From: an uncultured Collinsella sp.
Lineage (GTDB): Bacteria > Actinomycetota > Coriobacteriia > Coriobacteriales > Coriobacteriaceae
Direction: 5' to 3'
Assembly (NCBI GenBank): GCA_900541135.1
Contig: UQIG01000001.1
Coordinates: forward strand, 62,001 to 126,000
DNA: 64,000 nt
Each line of letters begins with the position of its first letter. Position 1 is the first letter of the stretch. Below the pieces are notes generated by a model. The model saw nothing but the letters and a program-made list of their open reading frames with translations. It was not told where the DNA came from and did not search any database. This document shows positions 15,361 to 23,117 of this stretch, one piece after another. The translations under genes and the position numbers were made by a program.

Positions 15361-16191
15361 TCAAAATCTTATTTTCACGATTTGCATTTTCATCCCGTTG
15401 TCACCGACCCTTGCGAGAAACCGGAAAAAGCCGCTGACAGAAGGGTCTCTCAAATCGTTGTAGCCCAGCATATAGCCGCGACTTGTGACCTGCAGACGGC
15501 TGTCCCACGTGCCGATTTCCTTGGCGGCATCCGAAACCGCAAAATATGCCCCCACATCCTTGATTTTTGCAGTCTTAAGCCATGTTTTTGCGATCATCTT
15601 TACCGCCGTCCGATTGGCAGCATCAAAGACCAGCACACTGCCGGTGAAAGCGTCCGCCATCCCCCGCACCAGTTCCCGGACCTGCTGGGTCAGAAAGTAA
15701 TAGAACACCCCGGAGGCAAAGAACGCCGCCCCGCGGGAGGCATCGATTTTGCTAAACCATGCGGTGTCTTTCAGGTCGCAGGGGATATTTTGTTCTCGAT
15801 CCCCGGCGGGCAGTAGCTGCTGCCGCAAGGCAATCACATCCGGGAAGTCCAGATTATAGATCTTGCATCTACCGTTGTCGCAGGTTCTGCCGGTGTTATC
15901 CAGCCCGCAGCCCAGATTGACCACCGCCGCATTGGGGTGGCCTTTCAGGTAATCCCGCACCTCGAAAGCAAGATCACTCTGCCGTGTGGCCACCTCCAGC
16001 GCACCAAAGCGCTGCATCAGGCTGCGGGAGTTTTTCTCTGCCTCTGAAAAGTCGTAGTCGATCTGGTCGAGCAGACGAACCGCTGTTTCATCCCTGTAAA
16101 GGTTCGGGTACAACTCCGTACACAGCTTCCGGGAATACAGCGGGAGGATCAGCGTCTCCTGCACGGTGTTTTTCTCAATTTTGCATTTCAT
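15361..16191 (-). CDS. Leucine carboxyl methyltransferase-family SAM methyltransferase
   Basis: This 276-residue protein carries the LCM/PPM1-like SAM site VVNLGCGLDNTG (about 90-101), an acidic residue at the next strand (YNLDFPDVI, near 115) and ASGVFYYFLTQQ (about 155-166), as in O-methyltransferases of COG3315. It is the last of three methyltransferase genes on this strand, about 115 bases after the second. GC content and codon use look lower than in the flanking genes, consistent with transfer from a Firmicute. The substrate is unknown. An iron-box-like operator before the first gene suggests a metal-linked, possibly metallophore-modifying pathway (inference). Confidence 0.82.
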   Translation of the reverse strand: MKCKIEKNTVQETLILPLYSRKLCTELYPNLYRDETAVRLLDQIDYDFSEAEKNSRSLMQRFGALEVATRQSDLAFEVRDYLKGHPNAAVVNLGCGLDNTGRTCDNGRCKIYNLDFPDVIALRQQLLPAGDREQNIPCDLKDTAWFSKIDASRGAAFFASGVFYYFLTQQVRELVRGMADAFTGSVLVFDAANRTAVKMIAKTWLKTAKIKDVGAYFAVSDAAKEIGTWDSRLQVTSRGYMLGYNDLRDPSVSGFFRFLARVGDNGMKMQIVKIRF

Positions 16192-16202
16192 AGGTTCCTT
16201 CC

Positions 16203-16304
16203 TCAGTGAATAAAAACTGTCATAATTACCGCCAGCACAGCCGCTATGACCGTCATGTCTATCGCCATGTGCAGGATGGATGAAAAATGCCCGTGCTTGA
16301 TGCC
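16203..16304 (-). pseudogene. Possible remnant of a membrane protein C-terminus
   Basis: Directly after the stop of the second methyltransferase, one minus-strand frame reads GIKHGHFSSILHMAIDMTV, then AAVLAVIMTVFIH-stop, a plausible C-terminal membrane helix. No start or ribosome site serves the whole stretch, though an internal ATG could give a 21-residue peptide. It may be what remains of a transporter gene once in this operon, or a tiny membrane protein. Low confidence. Confidence 0.25.
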
Positions 16305-16305
16305 C

Positions 16306-16911
16306 CTACTTCCGCGCCGTGACGCAGAGCCACTTTTCCTTTTTGTGTATCTGCACCTCGTGAAAACCCGCCTGCTCCAGACATGCCTTTAATTCAATGT
16401 CCTTGTAGATGGTCATGCCGCCGATGATCTGCGTCCACCTCTCGTCCTTGTCCGTATCGCCATTGCTCTCGTTGCAGATGAGAATTGTCCCGCCTGGCTT
16501 CAGCGTCCGCCAGACCTCACGGAAGCATCGGGGCAAATCAGGCCAAAAATAGACGGTCTCAAAGGCCGTGGCGGCATCGAAGTAGCTATCCTCAAACACC
16601 ATATCCGCCACACTGCCTTGCAGAACGGCGCAACGCCCCTCCTGAATTGCAATTCGGTTGAGCTTTCTAGTCTTCTCCACGCTGACGGGCGAATAGTCGA
16701 CGCCCTTGACGACGCCATGCGGGCATTTTTTCAGCAGCCGTTTTATGTTCGCCCCGCCGCCGCAGCCGCAATCCAGCACCTTGGCATTTGGCGCAAGTCG
16801 TAGAAATCGAAGTCCCCACCGCGCCACAGGGCTGTGGCCTAGATTCATCATGGCAACCATAAGTTTTCCGCCGAGGCCCACGGGCTTGCGGGTGTTTTCA
16901 AAGAACGACAT
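16306..16911 (-). CDS. Class I SAM-dependent methyltransferase
   Basis: A 201-residue methyltransferase starting MSFFENTRKPVGLGGK. Motif I is VLDCGCGGGANI (about 45-56), followed by VVKGVDYSP (motif II) and the post-I acidic region; SYFDAATAFETVYFW (motif IV) and LKPGGTILICNE (motif VI) are also clear. The ATG at 16911 has a GGAG site and overlaps the end of the upstream methyltransferase by 14 bases; a further in-frame ATG at 16941 would overlap more. UbiE/Coq5-like core, substrate unknown. Middle gene of the three-methyltransferase operon. Confidence 0.88.
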   Translation of the reverse strand: MSFFENTRKPVGLGGKLMVAMMNLGHSPVARWGLRFLRLAPNAKVLDCGCGGGANIKRLLKKCPHGVVKGVDYSPVSVEKTRKLNRIAIQEGRCAVLQGSVADMVFEDSYFDAATAFETVYFWPDLPRCFREVWRTLKPGGTILICNESNGDTDKDERWTQIIGGMTIYKDIELKACLEQAGFHEVQIHKKEKWLCVTARK

Positions 16912-17527
16912 CTGGTCTCTCCGATTTTGTGCATTCCGCATAGGTCAACGGGAACGAGGCCTTCAGCACCGCGCTTTTCTGCACCGCCCAGCCGTTTTGA
17001 CGCAGGAAACGTAGGTATTCCTCGCTTGTCCACCTGCTGTGGAGGGGGAATCCCGCCATACTCATGAAAAAGGCTTTTGCCTTGCCGGAAACCGAGTTCC
17101 CCGCGTGGGTGAAGGTTGGAGCGATGAGCACGCCGTCGTCCTTCAGCACCCGCCTGATTTCTTGCAGGGCCTTTTCCGGATGCGGCACTATGTGAAGTGC
17201 GTTGGACACGATCACCACTTCGAAGGACTTCTGTGCATAGGGCAGGCGGAACATATCTTGTACGGAAAAGTGCAGCTTTGCGGATTGATTGTCCCGCTTT
17301 GCTTCAAGGATCATCTTTGCAGAGGCGTCCGTAGCCTCGATGTGCGCCGCCGCATTCACGATGCTCTTTGCGATAAGCCCCGTGCCGGTGGCGACCTCCA
17401 GTACGGTTTTTGCTTTCACTACCGGCCGGATCAGCCCATACATCTTCTCATACGCCGCCCGGTCGTTTCGCATGAAACGGTCATACCGACCGGCGTTCTT
17501 GTCCCAGAAACCCTCGCGTTCGTGCAT
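16898..17527 (-). CDS. Class I SAM-dependent methyltransferase, first gene of operon
   Basis: A 209-residue protein starting MHEREGFWDKNAGRYDRFM. The SAM motif VLEVATGTGLIAKS is near 42-55, followed by IEATDASAKMI, DMFRLPYAQKSFEVVIVSNALH and the LKDDGVLIAPTF strand. It resembles UbiE-type small-molecule methyltransferases. The ATG at 17527 is preferred over an upstream TTG because it gives the usual family start. A sequence close to the DtxR/IdeR iron box lies 56 bases upstream at 17583-17601 beside promoter-like elements. Operon leader of three methyltransferases. Confidence 0.88.
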   Translation of the reverse strand: MHEREGFWDKNAGRYDRFMRNDRAAYEKMYGLIRPVVKAKTVLEVATGTGLIAKSIVNAAAHIEATDASAKMILEAKRDNQSAKLHFSVQDMFRLPYAQKSFEVVIVSNALHIVPHPEKALQEIRRVLKDDGVLIAPTFTHAGNSVSGKAKAFFMSMAGFPLHSRWTSEEYLRFLRQNGWAVQKSAVLKASFPLTYAECTKSERPDVVL

Positions 17528-17582
17528 GGCTGTCGCCCCCAAACAGTTAGAGCCAGCTAACTATAACACACGAATCATGCAG

Positions 17583-17602
17583 TAAGATAAGGCTAACCTT
17601 AT
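17583..17602 (-). promoter_or_regulatory. DtxR/IdeR-like iron box before the methyltransferase operon
   Basis: TAAGATAAGGCTAACCTTA matches the DtxR/IdeR consensus TTAGGTTAGGCTAACCTAA at 14 of 19 positions and contains the dyad ATAAGG/CCTTAT. It lies just upstream of a TATAGT -10-like element (minus strand), so a bound repressor would block the promoter. Confidence 0.5.
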
Positions 17603-17750
17603 TTTCTTGGCTAAGACGCATCTCTTCGGTTTTCGCTTATAACGGCGCGAGTCAGATACTAGGCTGAAGCTGAAGAAGGAGCTTGGCGGACAGGTAGGTC
17701 GATACCGGTTCCCGGAACGGTGATCCAGCCAATTACACCAGGGCCCTAGT

Positions 17751-17769
17751 CATCGAGTGGGAATAGATA
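17751..17769. repeat. guaA 3'-end-like attachment repeat 3
   Basis: TAGTCATCGAGTGGGAATAG (17747-17766) encodes VIEWE-stop and shares TAGTCATCGAGTGGG with repeat 1. It lacks the GAAC-N4-GTTC dyad of repeats 1 and 2. Likely the outermost attachment scar and the right edge of the composite insertion. Confidence 0.6.
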
Positions 17770-17774
17770 ATTCC

Positions 17775-18085
17775 TTGGTTATGGGGGTATAAATTTGATT
17801 CCCTTTAGGATAAACCCCCATGATTATATGAATTGACCTGCTGACTCCAATGAAGATTGGAGGGTAACGGCCAGGGGTGACGGCCCAGCGAGTGTTATTT
17901 TGCGAGCTATACGCATTGAAAGCGGCCTTTCGTGGTATAAACTACTTGCCGGAAGCCGCGGCTTTCAGAGTACGGCTTACGTGTACGTTTAACCTCCGTG
18001 GGCGACGGGGTGCCGCAAGGCGTAGAATATCGCCCACCTGTAGGGGCCTGCAGCGATGCGGGCCCCGTCTCGTATGAAGGGGGCG
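17775..18085 (+). ncRNA. Highly structured RNA region upstream of toxN-like gene, candidate antitoxin
   Basis: About 310 bases without a gene are packed with strong stems on the + strand: ATGGGGGT/ACCCCCAT (about 17780-17821), CTCCAAT-GAAG-ATTGGAG (17845-17862), TGAAAGC/GCTTTCA (17917-17923 with 17961-17967), GTGGGCGA/TCGCCCAC (17998-18005 with 18030-18037) enclosing a GCC-GCAA-GGC tetraloop hairpin, and GGGGCC/GGCCCC (18043-18066). Type III toxin genes are preceded by their RNA antitoxin, so this is the natural candidate. No simple tandem repeat is visible. Confidence 0.5.
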
Positions 18086-18090
18086 AACCG

Positions 18091-18540
18091 ATGAAGATCG
18101 TATCCATCTCCCAGGACTTCTTCGACCTCGTCGAGGGCGACCGCGAACTCATGCTTAAGCACAATCGTCCCTGCATCGTGGTGGTGAGGCTGCGTTTCCG
18201 CGGGAAGCGCAGGGACTTCGCCGTGCCGCTGCGTTCCAACATCGCCCCTAACGTGCCCAAAGACCAGTACTTTGCGTTGCCACCCCGCCCCACGACGCGC
18301 CCCGGCTGCCGCCACGGCATCCACTACATCAAGATGTTCCCCATAACCAAGGCCTACCAGCGCCGCTTCAGGACCGAGGGCTCGGCCTACTACGAGACGC
18401 TCCAGCGCATCATCGACGGCAACACCAAGCGCATTGTCTCCGAGTGCCAGGCATACCTCGACCGCTACGAGCGCGAGGGAAGGCCTCGCTTTGCCGTCGA
18501 CATCGACCGCATCGTGGGGCTGCTGGAGGGCGAGAAGTAG
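18091..18540 (+). CDS. ToxN/AbiQ-like type III toxin endoribonuclease
   Basis: A 149-residue protein starting MKIVSISQDFFDLVEG, comparable to the MKFYTISSKYIEYL opening of ToxN. The order of elements also agrees: a hydrophobic strand with a Gly turn (CIVVVRLRFRGKRRDFAVPLRSNI, compare ToxN GIVLEIQGHKYLAPLTS), then GIHYIKMFPI, then a long helix (YYETLQRIIDGNTKRIVSECQAYL). ToxN-family proteins are RNases inhibited and processed with an upstream repeat RNA and can abort phage infection. The ATG at 18091 follows GAAGGGGG. It directly follows 310 bases of folded RNA sequence. The family call is by eye; a PF13958 profile search would confirm it. Confidence 0.7.
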   Translation: MKIVSISQDFFDLVEGDRELMLKHNRPCIVVVRLRFRGKRRDFAVPLRSNIAPNVPKDQYFALPPRPTTRPGCRHGIHYIKMFPITKAYQRRFRTEGSAYYETLQRIIDGNTKRIVSECQAYLDRYEREGRPRFAVDIDRIVGLLEGEK

Positions 18541-19074
18541 GGCACCTCGGCTCAGTCTCGAGTCATGCGGAGCCGCTCCGCATTTTTGAACGCCGCGTGT
18601 GCGTCCCAAATACTTGAGAAATAAGCTGTGAAATGCAGTGGCGCGCCCGTGCCCGTGTACAGCCATCGCCATCAGCGTCTGCGGTGCGCTACGATATCAG
18701 GTTGATTTTCAATCTCAACGCAACAGTCTGAGCGTACCCCGCGTTTCCGCAGCTAGCGCAACGCGGAAATAGCTCACGGCGCCTGGCCGCCGCCTCGTTT
18801 CCGCAGGTGGAGAGGCTATGGAGGCCGGTGCCCCCATGCCGCCTCCGCATGCTCCGCCAGCCCGCCGCGCAGCCGTTCCGGACTCAGCGCAACGGGCCCT
18901 CCGGCCCATGTCCCGGCCCGACGCCTACCCCGTCAGCGGTCCCTCGCCCCTCGCGGCCCTGGCCCTGTCGATGCAGCCGGGCGTGAGGTCGAGCTCGCCG
19001 GGCGCCAGCTCCTCTATCCCGAACACCCCATAGTCTTTCTGGGATAATGGCGTTATCGAGAAAGTGGGTGGGAA
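18541..19074. other. 534-base gap with possible gene remnant
   Basis: No complete gene is seen. On the minus strand a frame ending near 18930 reads SQKDYGVFGIEELAPGELDL, then TPGCIDRARAARGEGPLTG-stop, which looks like a true protein C-terminus but has no start and runs into the start region of the next gene. It may be a decayed gene end; the rest is GC-rich sequence without features. Confidence 0.35.
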
Positions 19075-20754
19075 ATGGATTGCCAGTCTCTGTACGACGA
19101 GTTCGCGGACAAGGCGTTGGCGGACATCAAGCTATCGAAGAAGTTCGCAGGCGTCAATGAGTTCAACAGCGGATTCCTTTTTGGAACCGATGATTGCAAT
19201 TGCGCAAGCATGAAGCAGATGCAGCGAAACTGGGCTGCAGCGGCGCCTGGCCTATTCGCTGACTTTGCAAGGAAGCTGGCATCTGGGCATTCCATCGAAA
19301 CCTTCGACCTGCCATCCAAGTCAAGATGGAAGAACGCCGGCTTCGGTTACATTGCGGACGGGGGGAAGCATGCATGCGTCATGCTGTGGCCAAGCATCGA
19401 CCATAGCCCGCTTAACCACACTAAGAGCAACTCCACGTTCTGGGCGTTCGAGTTGGTGGAGAACGGGGAGGTTGACGACGTCTACCTTGTATGGCTTGCG
19501 GATGAGGCCAACGTCAAGCTCCGCGAGAGTCTCGGCTACTGGTACGAGTCTTTCTCTCCGCGCGGCGTCAAGCACGTCTCTGCAACAGATTGGTTCGAGA
19601 GGACTTTCGGAAAGGAAGAGGCCGACCGTTTGACCGACGTGGCTGGCAGGGTGAGAACGGAGGGTCGACTTGTCCAGGGGTTCACGGTTGTTGCCCTGCC
19701 CACCGAGCATGAGCTCGGCTCCTTCAGACGAGAGCTCCTTCACGACTACGAGGCGATCGAGCTTCCTCTTATCAGGTACCGTCTGATGGGAAGAGGGATG
19801 TCGGAGCGCGACATCGATATCTTGGCGCGCAACATTCAGCGCAAAGATCTGTTCGAAATACTCTTCGGGCAAGCCAGCTTCGCCGTCAGCTTTCTGTCGT
19901 CAGAGTGGCGCTACAGGCTCAACACCCTCTCCGAGAATGTCGAGCAGACCGGGACGGTCGCTGGCTACATCAAGGCGATAGAGCAGATGATGTTCGACCT
20001 TCTTCCGCTTTGGGCGAACAGGGACTACAAGGTGGCGTTTGGCGCCGTAAAGGCCTGGAACCCTGCCGTCCCGCTCACCTCAGCCCTCCTGGCGGAGAAG
20101 GACAAAGAGGCAACGTTGGGCCCGCTTGCCTATCTATTTGCAAGCTACCAGCACAAATACTTCAACGTGCGCATCTACGATCCTGAGATTGATTACAAGT
20201 CCTTTCGCGAGCTCCTGTTCGGGCGGCTGCGGTCGTTCATGGACGACACCCGCAATGGGAAGCTCCATAAGTCCAACTTCTACGACCTGGGCAAGGTTAG
20301 GGAAATCAGGGACGAGGTTCTTGACATCATGTTCATGCTGCTCGGCGGCCTACGGCTCGACGAAGAACAGCTCAAGTATCTTGACGGCATGAGAGCCCAG
20401 GGCGAATCGAGCCCCGACGACCTCGCGGAGATGGCAAAGGTCCTCAATGAGGGACTCGATGGTTTAATCGTCAGCTCAATCGAGAGCGCGCATCTCATCG
20501 CTATAGAGCATCATGACGACACCCACCTCTGGTCCATCGCCCTGTCGATAATGGGTGACGGGATCGACATCCATAACTCCTACTACTACTCTCCGCTGCG
20601 CGGGCTGTCGCAGGATGAAGAGCTGGAAAACATTGATCGCCTATTCAGAAGGTACCGCTCGGAAAGGTGCGCCTCTGATGCCCTTGCAGAGGTTCTGACC
20701 GAGTACGTCGTCTTTAGCGTTAAATCCAAGCCGTTTCATGTCCCTTTGCAATAG
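19075..20754 (+). CDS. Large protein of unknown function, candidate defence gene
   Basis: A 559-residue soluble protein that I do not recognise. It opens MDCQSLYDEFADKALADIKL. The first 200 residues are alpha/beta with many aromatic residues (FGYIADGGKHACVMLWPSIDHS, VYLVWLADEANVKL); the remainder is mainly helical (ERDIDILARNIQRKDLFEIL, FMLLGGLRLDEEQLKYLDGM) and ends in HNSYYYSPLRGLSQDEEL. No ATP-binding or nuclease motif is obvious, and there is no signal peptide or membrane segment. It is convergent with a WYL regulator, overlapping its 3' end by 35 bases. WYL proteins often control phage-defence genes, and abortive-infection-type genes lie just upstream, so a defence role is possible. Confidence 0.85.
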   Translation: MDCQSLYDEFADKALADIKLSKKFAGVNEFNSGFLFGTDDCNCASMKQMQRNWAAAAPGLFADFARKLASGHSIETFDLPSKSRWKNAGFGYIADGGKHACVMLWPSIDHSPLNHTKSNSTFWAFELVENGEVDDVYLVWLADEANVKLRESLGYWYESFSPRGVKHVSATDWFERTFGKEEADRLTDVAGRVRTEGRLVQGFTVVALPTEHELGSFRRELLHDYEAIELPLIRYRLMGRGMSERDIDILARNIQRKDLFEILFGQASFAVSFLSSEWRYRLNTLSENVEQTGTVAGYIKAIEQMMFDLLPLWANRDYKVAFGAVKAWNPAVPLTSALLAEKDKEATLGPLAYLFASYQHKYFNVRIYDPEIDYKSFRELLFGRLRSFMDDTRNGKLHKSNFYDLGKVREIRDEVLDIMFMLLGGLRLDEEQLKYLDGMRAQGESSPDDLAEMAKVLNEGLDGLIVSSIESAHLIAIEHHDDTHLWSIALSIMGDGIDIHNSYYYSPLRGLSQDEELENIDRLFRRYRSERCASDALAEVLTEYVVFSVKSKPFHVPLQ

Positions 20755-21919
20755 CATCTCGCTCGGCTCCCAGAGCGCTTTCAAGCATGGAGATATAGCC
20801 CTCGTGCGCCGCCTCGTAATCTTCGACGAACTGCCGAAGCGTATCGGCGCTGCATGACGAAAGGCCTCGAAAGGTCCTGGCCCAGGTGAGGCCTTTCGGC
20901 TTTGCAAGGAAAACGCCTCCTCCCATACCGAAAAGCCAACGGTAGAGGGTTGGAGACAGCTGCGTCCTCACGCAGGCGTAGCCATGGGGATTGCCGGCAT
21001 CGTCCTCGGAGACGTGCGAAAAAACCAAGTCGTGGCCGAACCTGTCGTAGGCATATTGGGCGCAACGCCCCTCGACTTTGAGGAAAAGCGTCCTGCTGGT
21101 CCCGTCGCCGTACATGTCAATCCGCTCTCGGACGTCGGCGGCCACCCTTCTCCTAAGCTCGTCAACCCTGCCGGGGTTGCGGAGCTTCTTCCCCGATACC
21201 ATCGCGTTCGTCATATGGTCCAGCCTGCGGAAAAAGGGTTCGCCCTCGGGAACCTTGTCAGTTGTCACGCAGGTCTCAAGATAGTAGTGTCCGAAGCTGT
21301 AGACGAGGCAAACGGGGTCTTCGGACGAGATCTGGCGGTCAATCAGCTCATCCCCGTTCATCAAGTGGCGGCGATAACGGAAGCAGAGCTGTTCGTTGTT
21401 GCGAATCGCGGAGGAGGCGGCGACCATCGCCGCAAGTGCGTTCATGCCCTCATGGGTTTCGCGCTCATCGACAAAGATCGATTCGACCATCTCTTCCAGC
21501 TCGCGGTCGGACATGATTTCCTCGAGCTTCGCGCAAAGGCGAGCGCGCTGCTCCTCATTGACGAACTTGCTCGTTCTCACCATGCCCATCAGGAGCGAAG
21601 AGTCATGCGATGAAAAGGGCTTTGCCGCGCAGCGGTACCCGGTTTTCTCGCCCCGCCCGGGCTTTATGACTTCGGCTCCGAAGGGGCTGCATGATGCCAA
21701 AGCGTCGAGATCGGCGCGGACGGAGTTTTCGGCCACATTGCTCCCCGACAGTCGCGAGAGAACCCGAGCTATTTCCTGCGAGGTGAGTCCCTCGTTCTCG
21801 TCGGTGAAATCGCATAGCAGGCGCGCGACTGCCAGCAAGCGCTGTCGCGTTCCGCTCTCAATCGTGCCGCATCTCTCGAGAAAAGCCGCTATCTCAATGT
21901 CCGTCAGCTTCCTCGACAT
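20720..21919 (-). CDS. WYL-domain transcriptional regulator
   Basis: A 399-residue regulator starting MSRKLTDIEIAAFLERCG, with the ATG at 21919 behind GAGG; a further in-frame ATG at 21946 lacks a good site. The N-terminal 100 residues form a winged helix (GLTSQEIARVLSRLSGSNVAENSVRADLDAL). The WYL-type ligand domain follows, with NNEQLCFRYRR at about 180 and VYSFGHYYLETCV at about 210 in place of the classic W-Y-L core. A C-terminal extension of helices ends the protein. It converges on and overlaps the unknown 559-residue gene. Family members sense nucleic-acid ligands and repress defence or DNA-repair genes. Confidence 0.82.
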   Translation of the reverse strand: MSRKLTDIEIAAFLERCGTIESGTRQRLLAVARLLCDFTDENEGLTSQEIARVLSRLSGSNVAENSVRADLDALASCSPFGAEVIKPGRGEKTGYRCAAKPFSSHDSSLLMGMVRTSKFVNEEQRARLCAKLEEIMSDRELEEMVESIFVDERETHEGMNALAAMVAASSAIRNNEQLCFRYRRHLMNGDELIDRQISSEDPVCLVYSFGHYYLETCVTTDKVPEGEPFFRRLDHMTNAMVSGKKLRNPGRVDELRRRVAADVRERIDMYGDGTSRTLFLKVEGRCAQYAYDRFGHDLVFSHVSEDDAGNPHGYACVRTQLSPTLYRWLFGMGGGVFLAKPKGLTWARTFRGLSSCSADTLRQFVEDYEAAHEGYISMLESALGAERDAIAKGHETAWI

Positions 21920-22038
21920 GGTTTCCTCGTTTCTATTGAATGACATTAAATATTGTAGGTCATTAGAGCGTCTGCATTCGAACGGCAGGGCTCTTATTCG
22001 AGAAACTGTCCTCAGTAAAACCCGTAGAGGAGGAACTG

Positions 22039-22209
22039 ATGACCGACAAGAGCCGTTTGGAAGATAAGCACTTCGAAAAGGCGGGAAGTGGCCGCGACAT
22101 GGACACGTGGTTCTTCAGGTTGATGGCCGCCGCCGTGACGTGCATGACCGTGGCGCTCCTCGCTGGAATGGCATGCCACATCGCCCTCACGCTCAAGCTG
22201 CTCGCCTAG
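22039..22209 (+). CDS. Small membrane protein (56 residues)
   Basis: A 57-codon gene beginning MTDKSRLEDKHFEKAG behind a strong GAGGAGG site. A single hydrophobic helix covers about residues 29-52 (LMAAAVTCMTVALLAGMACHIAL), giving a cytosolic charged N-terminus and a membrane anchor. It is followed 24 bases later by a second small membrane protein gene and a terminator, so the two form a compact bicistron. No family is recognised. Ribosome site and codon use support a real gene. Confidence 0.6.
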   Translation: MTDKSRLEDKHFEKAGSGRDMDTWFFRLMAAAVTCMTVALLAGMACHIALTLKLLA

Positions 22210-22233
22210 ACTAACCCCACGAAAGGAACGACC

Positions 22234-22464
22234 ATGGACAGCAAGAACATCGCAAAGGCCGCCACCGAGCTCGTCGACTCGCCCGAGGGTGCGCTGAAGA
22301 CCGTCAGGGAAGCCATCGGGTACGCGCTCGAGGTCAACCCAACGAAGGAGCAGGCCGCCATTGCGGTCGCCGCGCTGATGGCGTCGGTCGCCTTCTATGC
22401 GATCAAGAAGAACTACAGTTTCGCATACGACAAGCTGTCGTTCACCGCGCCGTCGGCCGGGTAG
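22234..22464 (+). CDS. Small membrane-associated protein (76 residues)
   Basis: A 76-residue protein starting MDSKNIAKAATELVDSPEGAL. The first half is an amphipathic helical region; residues 41-58 (AAIAVAALMASVAFYAI) are hydrophobic, followed by KKNYSFAYDKLSF. An AAAGGAACG site precedes the ATG. It forms a two-gene unit with the 56-residue membrane protein and ends at a strong terminator. Function unknown; one possibility is a phage- or element-derived membrane peptide. Confidence 0.65.
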   Translation: MDSKNIAKAATELVDSPEGALKTVREAIGYALEVNPTKEQAAIAVAALMASVAFYAIKKNYSFAYDKLSFTAPSAG

Positions 22465-22489
22465 TGCGAGCGAGGGAAACGCCCAGAAG

Positions 22490-22526
22490 GAGGGCCGGAG
22501 CCATAGGCCCCGGCCCTCTCTCGTTT
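22490..22526 (+). terminator. Intrinsic terminator after small membrane protein pair
   Basis: Stem GAGGGCCGG/CCGGCCCTC (22490-22498 with 22510-22518) with an inner GCC-ATA-GGC, followed by TCTCGTTT. Confidence 0.75.
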
Positions 22527-22581
22527 GCACTCCTACCCCGAACAGGACTCCTCGCCGAAGCCCCTTGAGCATCGGGCGCCA

Positions 22582-23022
22582 CTATCGAGCGTGCGCGTTT
22601 TCGTAGGCCTCTTTGATTTCTTCTGGCAAGCCATTGGGAATCAGTGCCTTAAGCCTGTCCTCGCCGCCATCTTGCATCGCCTGTTCGTAGTACCAGCATT
22701 TGAACTTCAGCATGTCCAGCGCACGGTTCATCTTCGCGATCTCCGACTCCATGTGGGCCTTCCGGTCCTCGAACATGGCCTTGCGCTGGGGGTATGTAGA
22801 TGGGCCTTCCGCACACCATTCCATGAACAGCCGGATGTCCTTGATCTCCATCCCCGCCTTCTTTAGGCATTCGATGACCCGAAGCGCCTCGAGTTCCCTG
22901 TCGCCGAATTGGCGAATGCCGGACGCTCGCTCCAATCCTGGAAACAGTCCCTGCTTGTCGTAATATCGCAGCGTTGAAGCGGGCAAACCGAACATCTCCG
23001 ACACCTGGCCGATTGTGTACAT
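22582..23022 (-). CDS. MerR-family transcriptional regulator
   Basis: A 146-residue regulator with the MerR N-terminus MYTIGQVSEMFGLPASTLRYYDKQGL and wing (QFGDRELEALRVIECLKKAGMEIKDI), followed by the dimerisation coiled coil (residues 75-120) and a short effector end containing one Cys in KFKCWYYEQ. This resembles the MerR regulators found next to oxidoreductase or cupin genes in Firmicutes. The start at 23022 follows GGAGG. It is divergent from the decarboxylase-cupin gene, and a perfect dyad lies in the shared promoter region. Confidence 0.9.
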   Translation of the reverse strand: MYTIGQVSEMFGLPASTLRYYDKQGLFPGLERASGIRQFGDRELEALRVIECLKKAGMEIKDIRLFMEWCAEGPSTYPQRKAMFEDRKAHMESEIAKMNRALDMLKFKCWYYEQAMQDGGEDRLKALIPNGLPEEIKEAYENAHAR

Positions 23023-23053
23023 GGCTCCTCCGAATAGATCTCGATTTCATTCC

Positions 23054-23084
23054 TTGACCTAAAGTCAGGTTTAGGTACTACCTT
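23054..23084 (+). promoter_or_regulatory. MerR-type operator-promoter
   Basis: TTGACC (-35-like, 23054-23059) overlaps the dyad ACCTAAA-GTCAGG-TTTAGGT (23057-23076), a typical MerR arrangement where the operator fills the spacer. It lies 32 bases upstream of merR and drives towards the decarboxylase-cupin gene. Confidence 0.6.
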
Positions 23085-23117
23085 CATTCTCGTCAATGCA
23101 AATCGGAGGTGCAAGAG

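Noticed and set aside
18930..19074. Protein-like C-terminus on the minus strand
   Set aside because: It reads well (VFGIEELAPGELDL) but has no start, and its upstream part overlaps the start of the 559-residue gene. Recorded only as a possible remnant in the gap entry.
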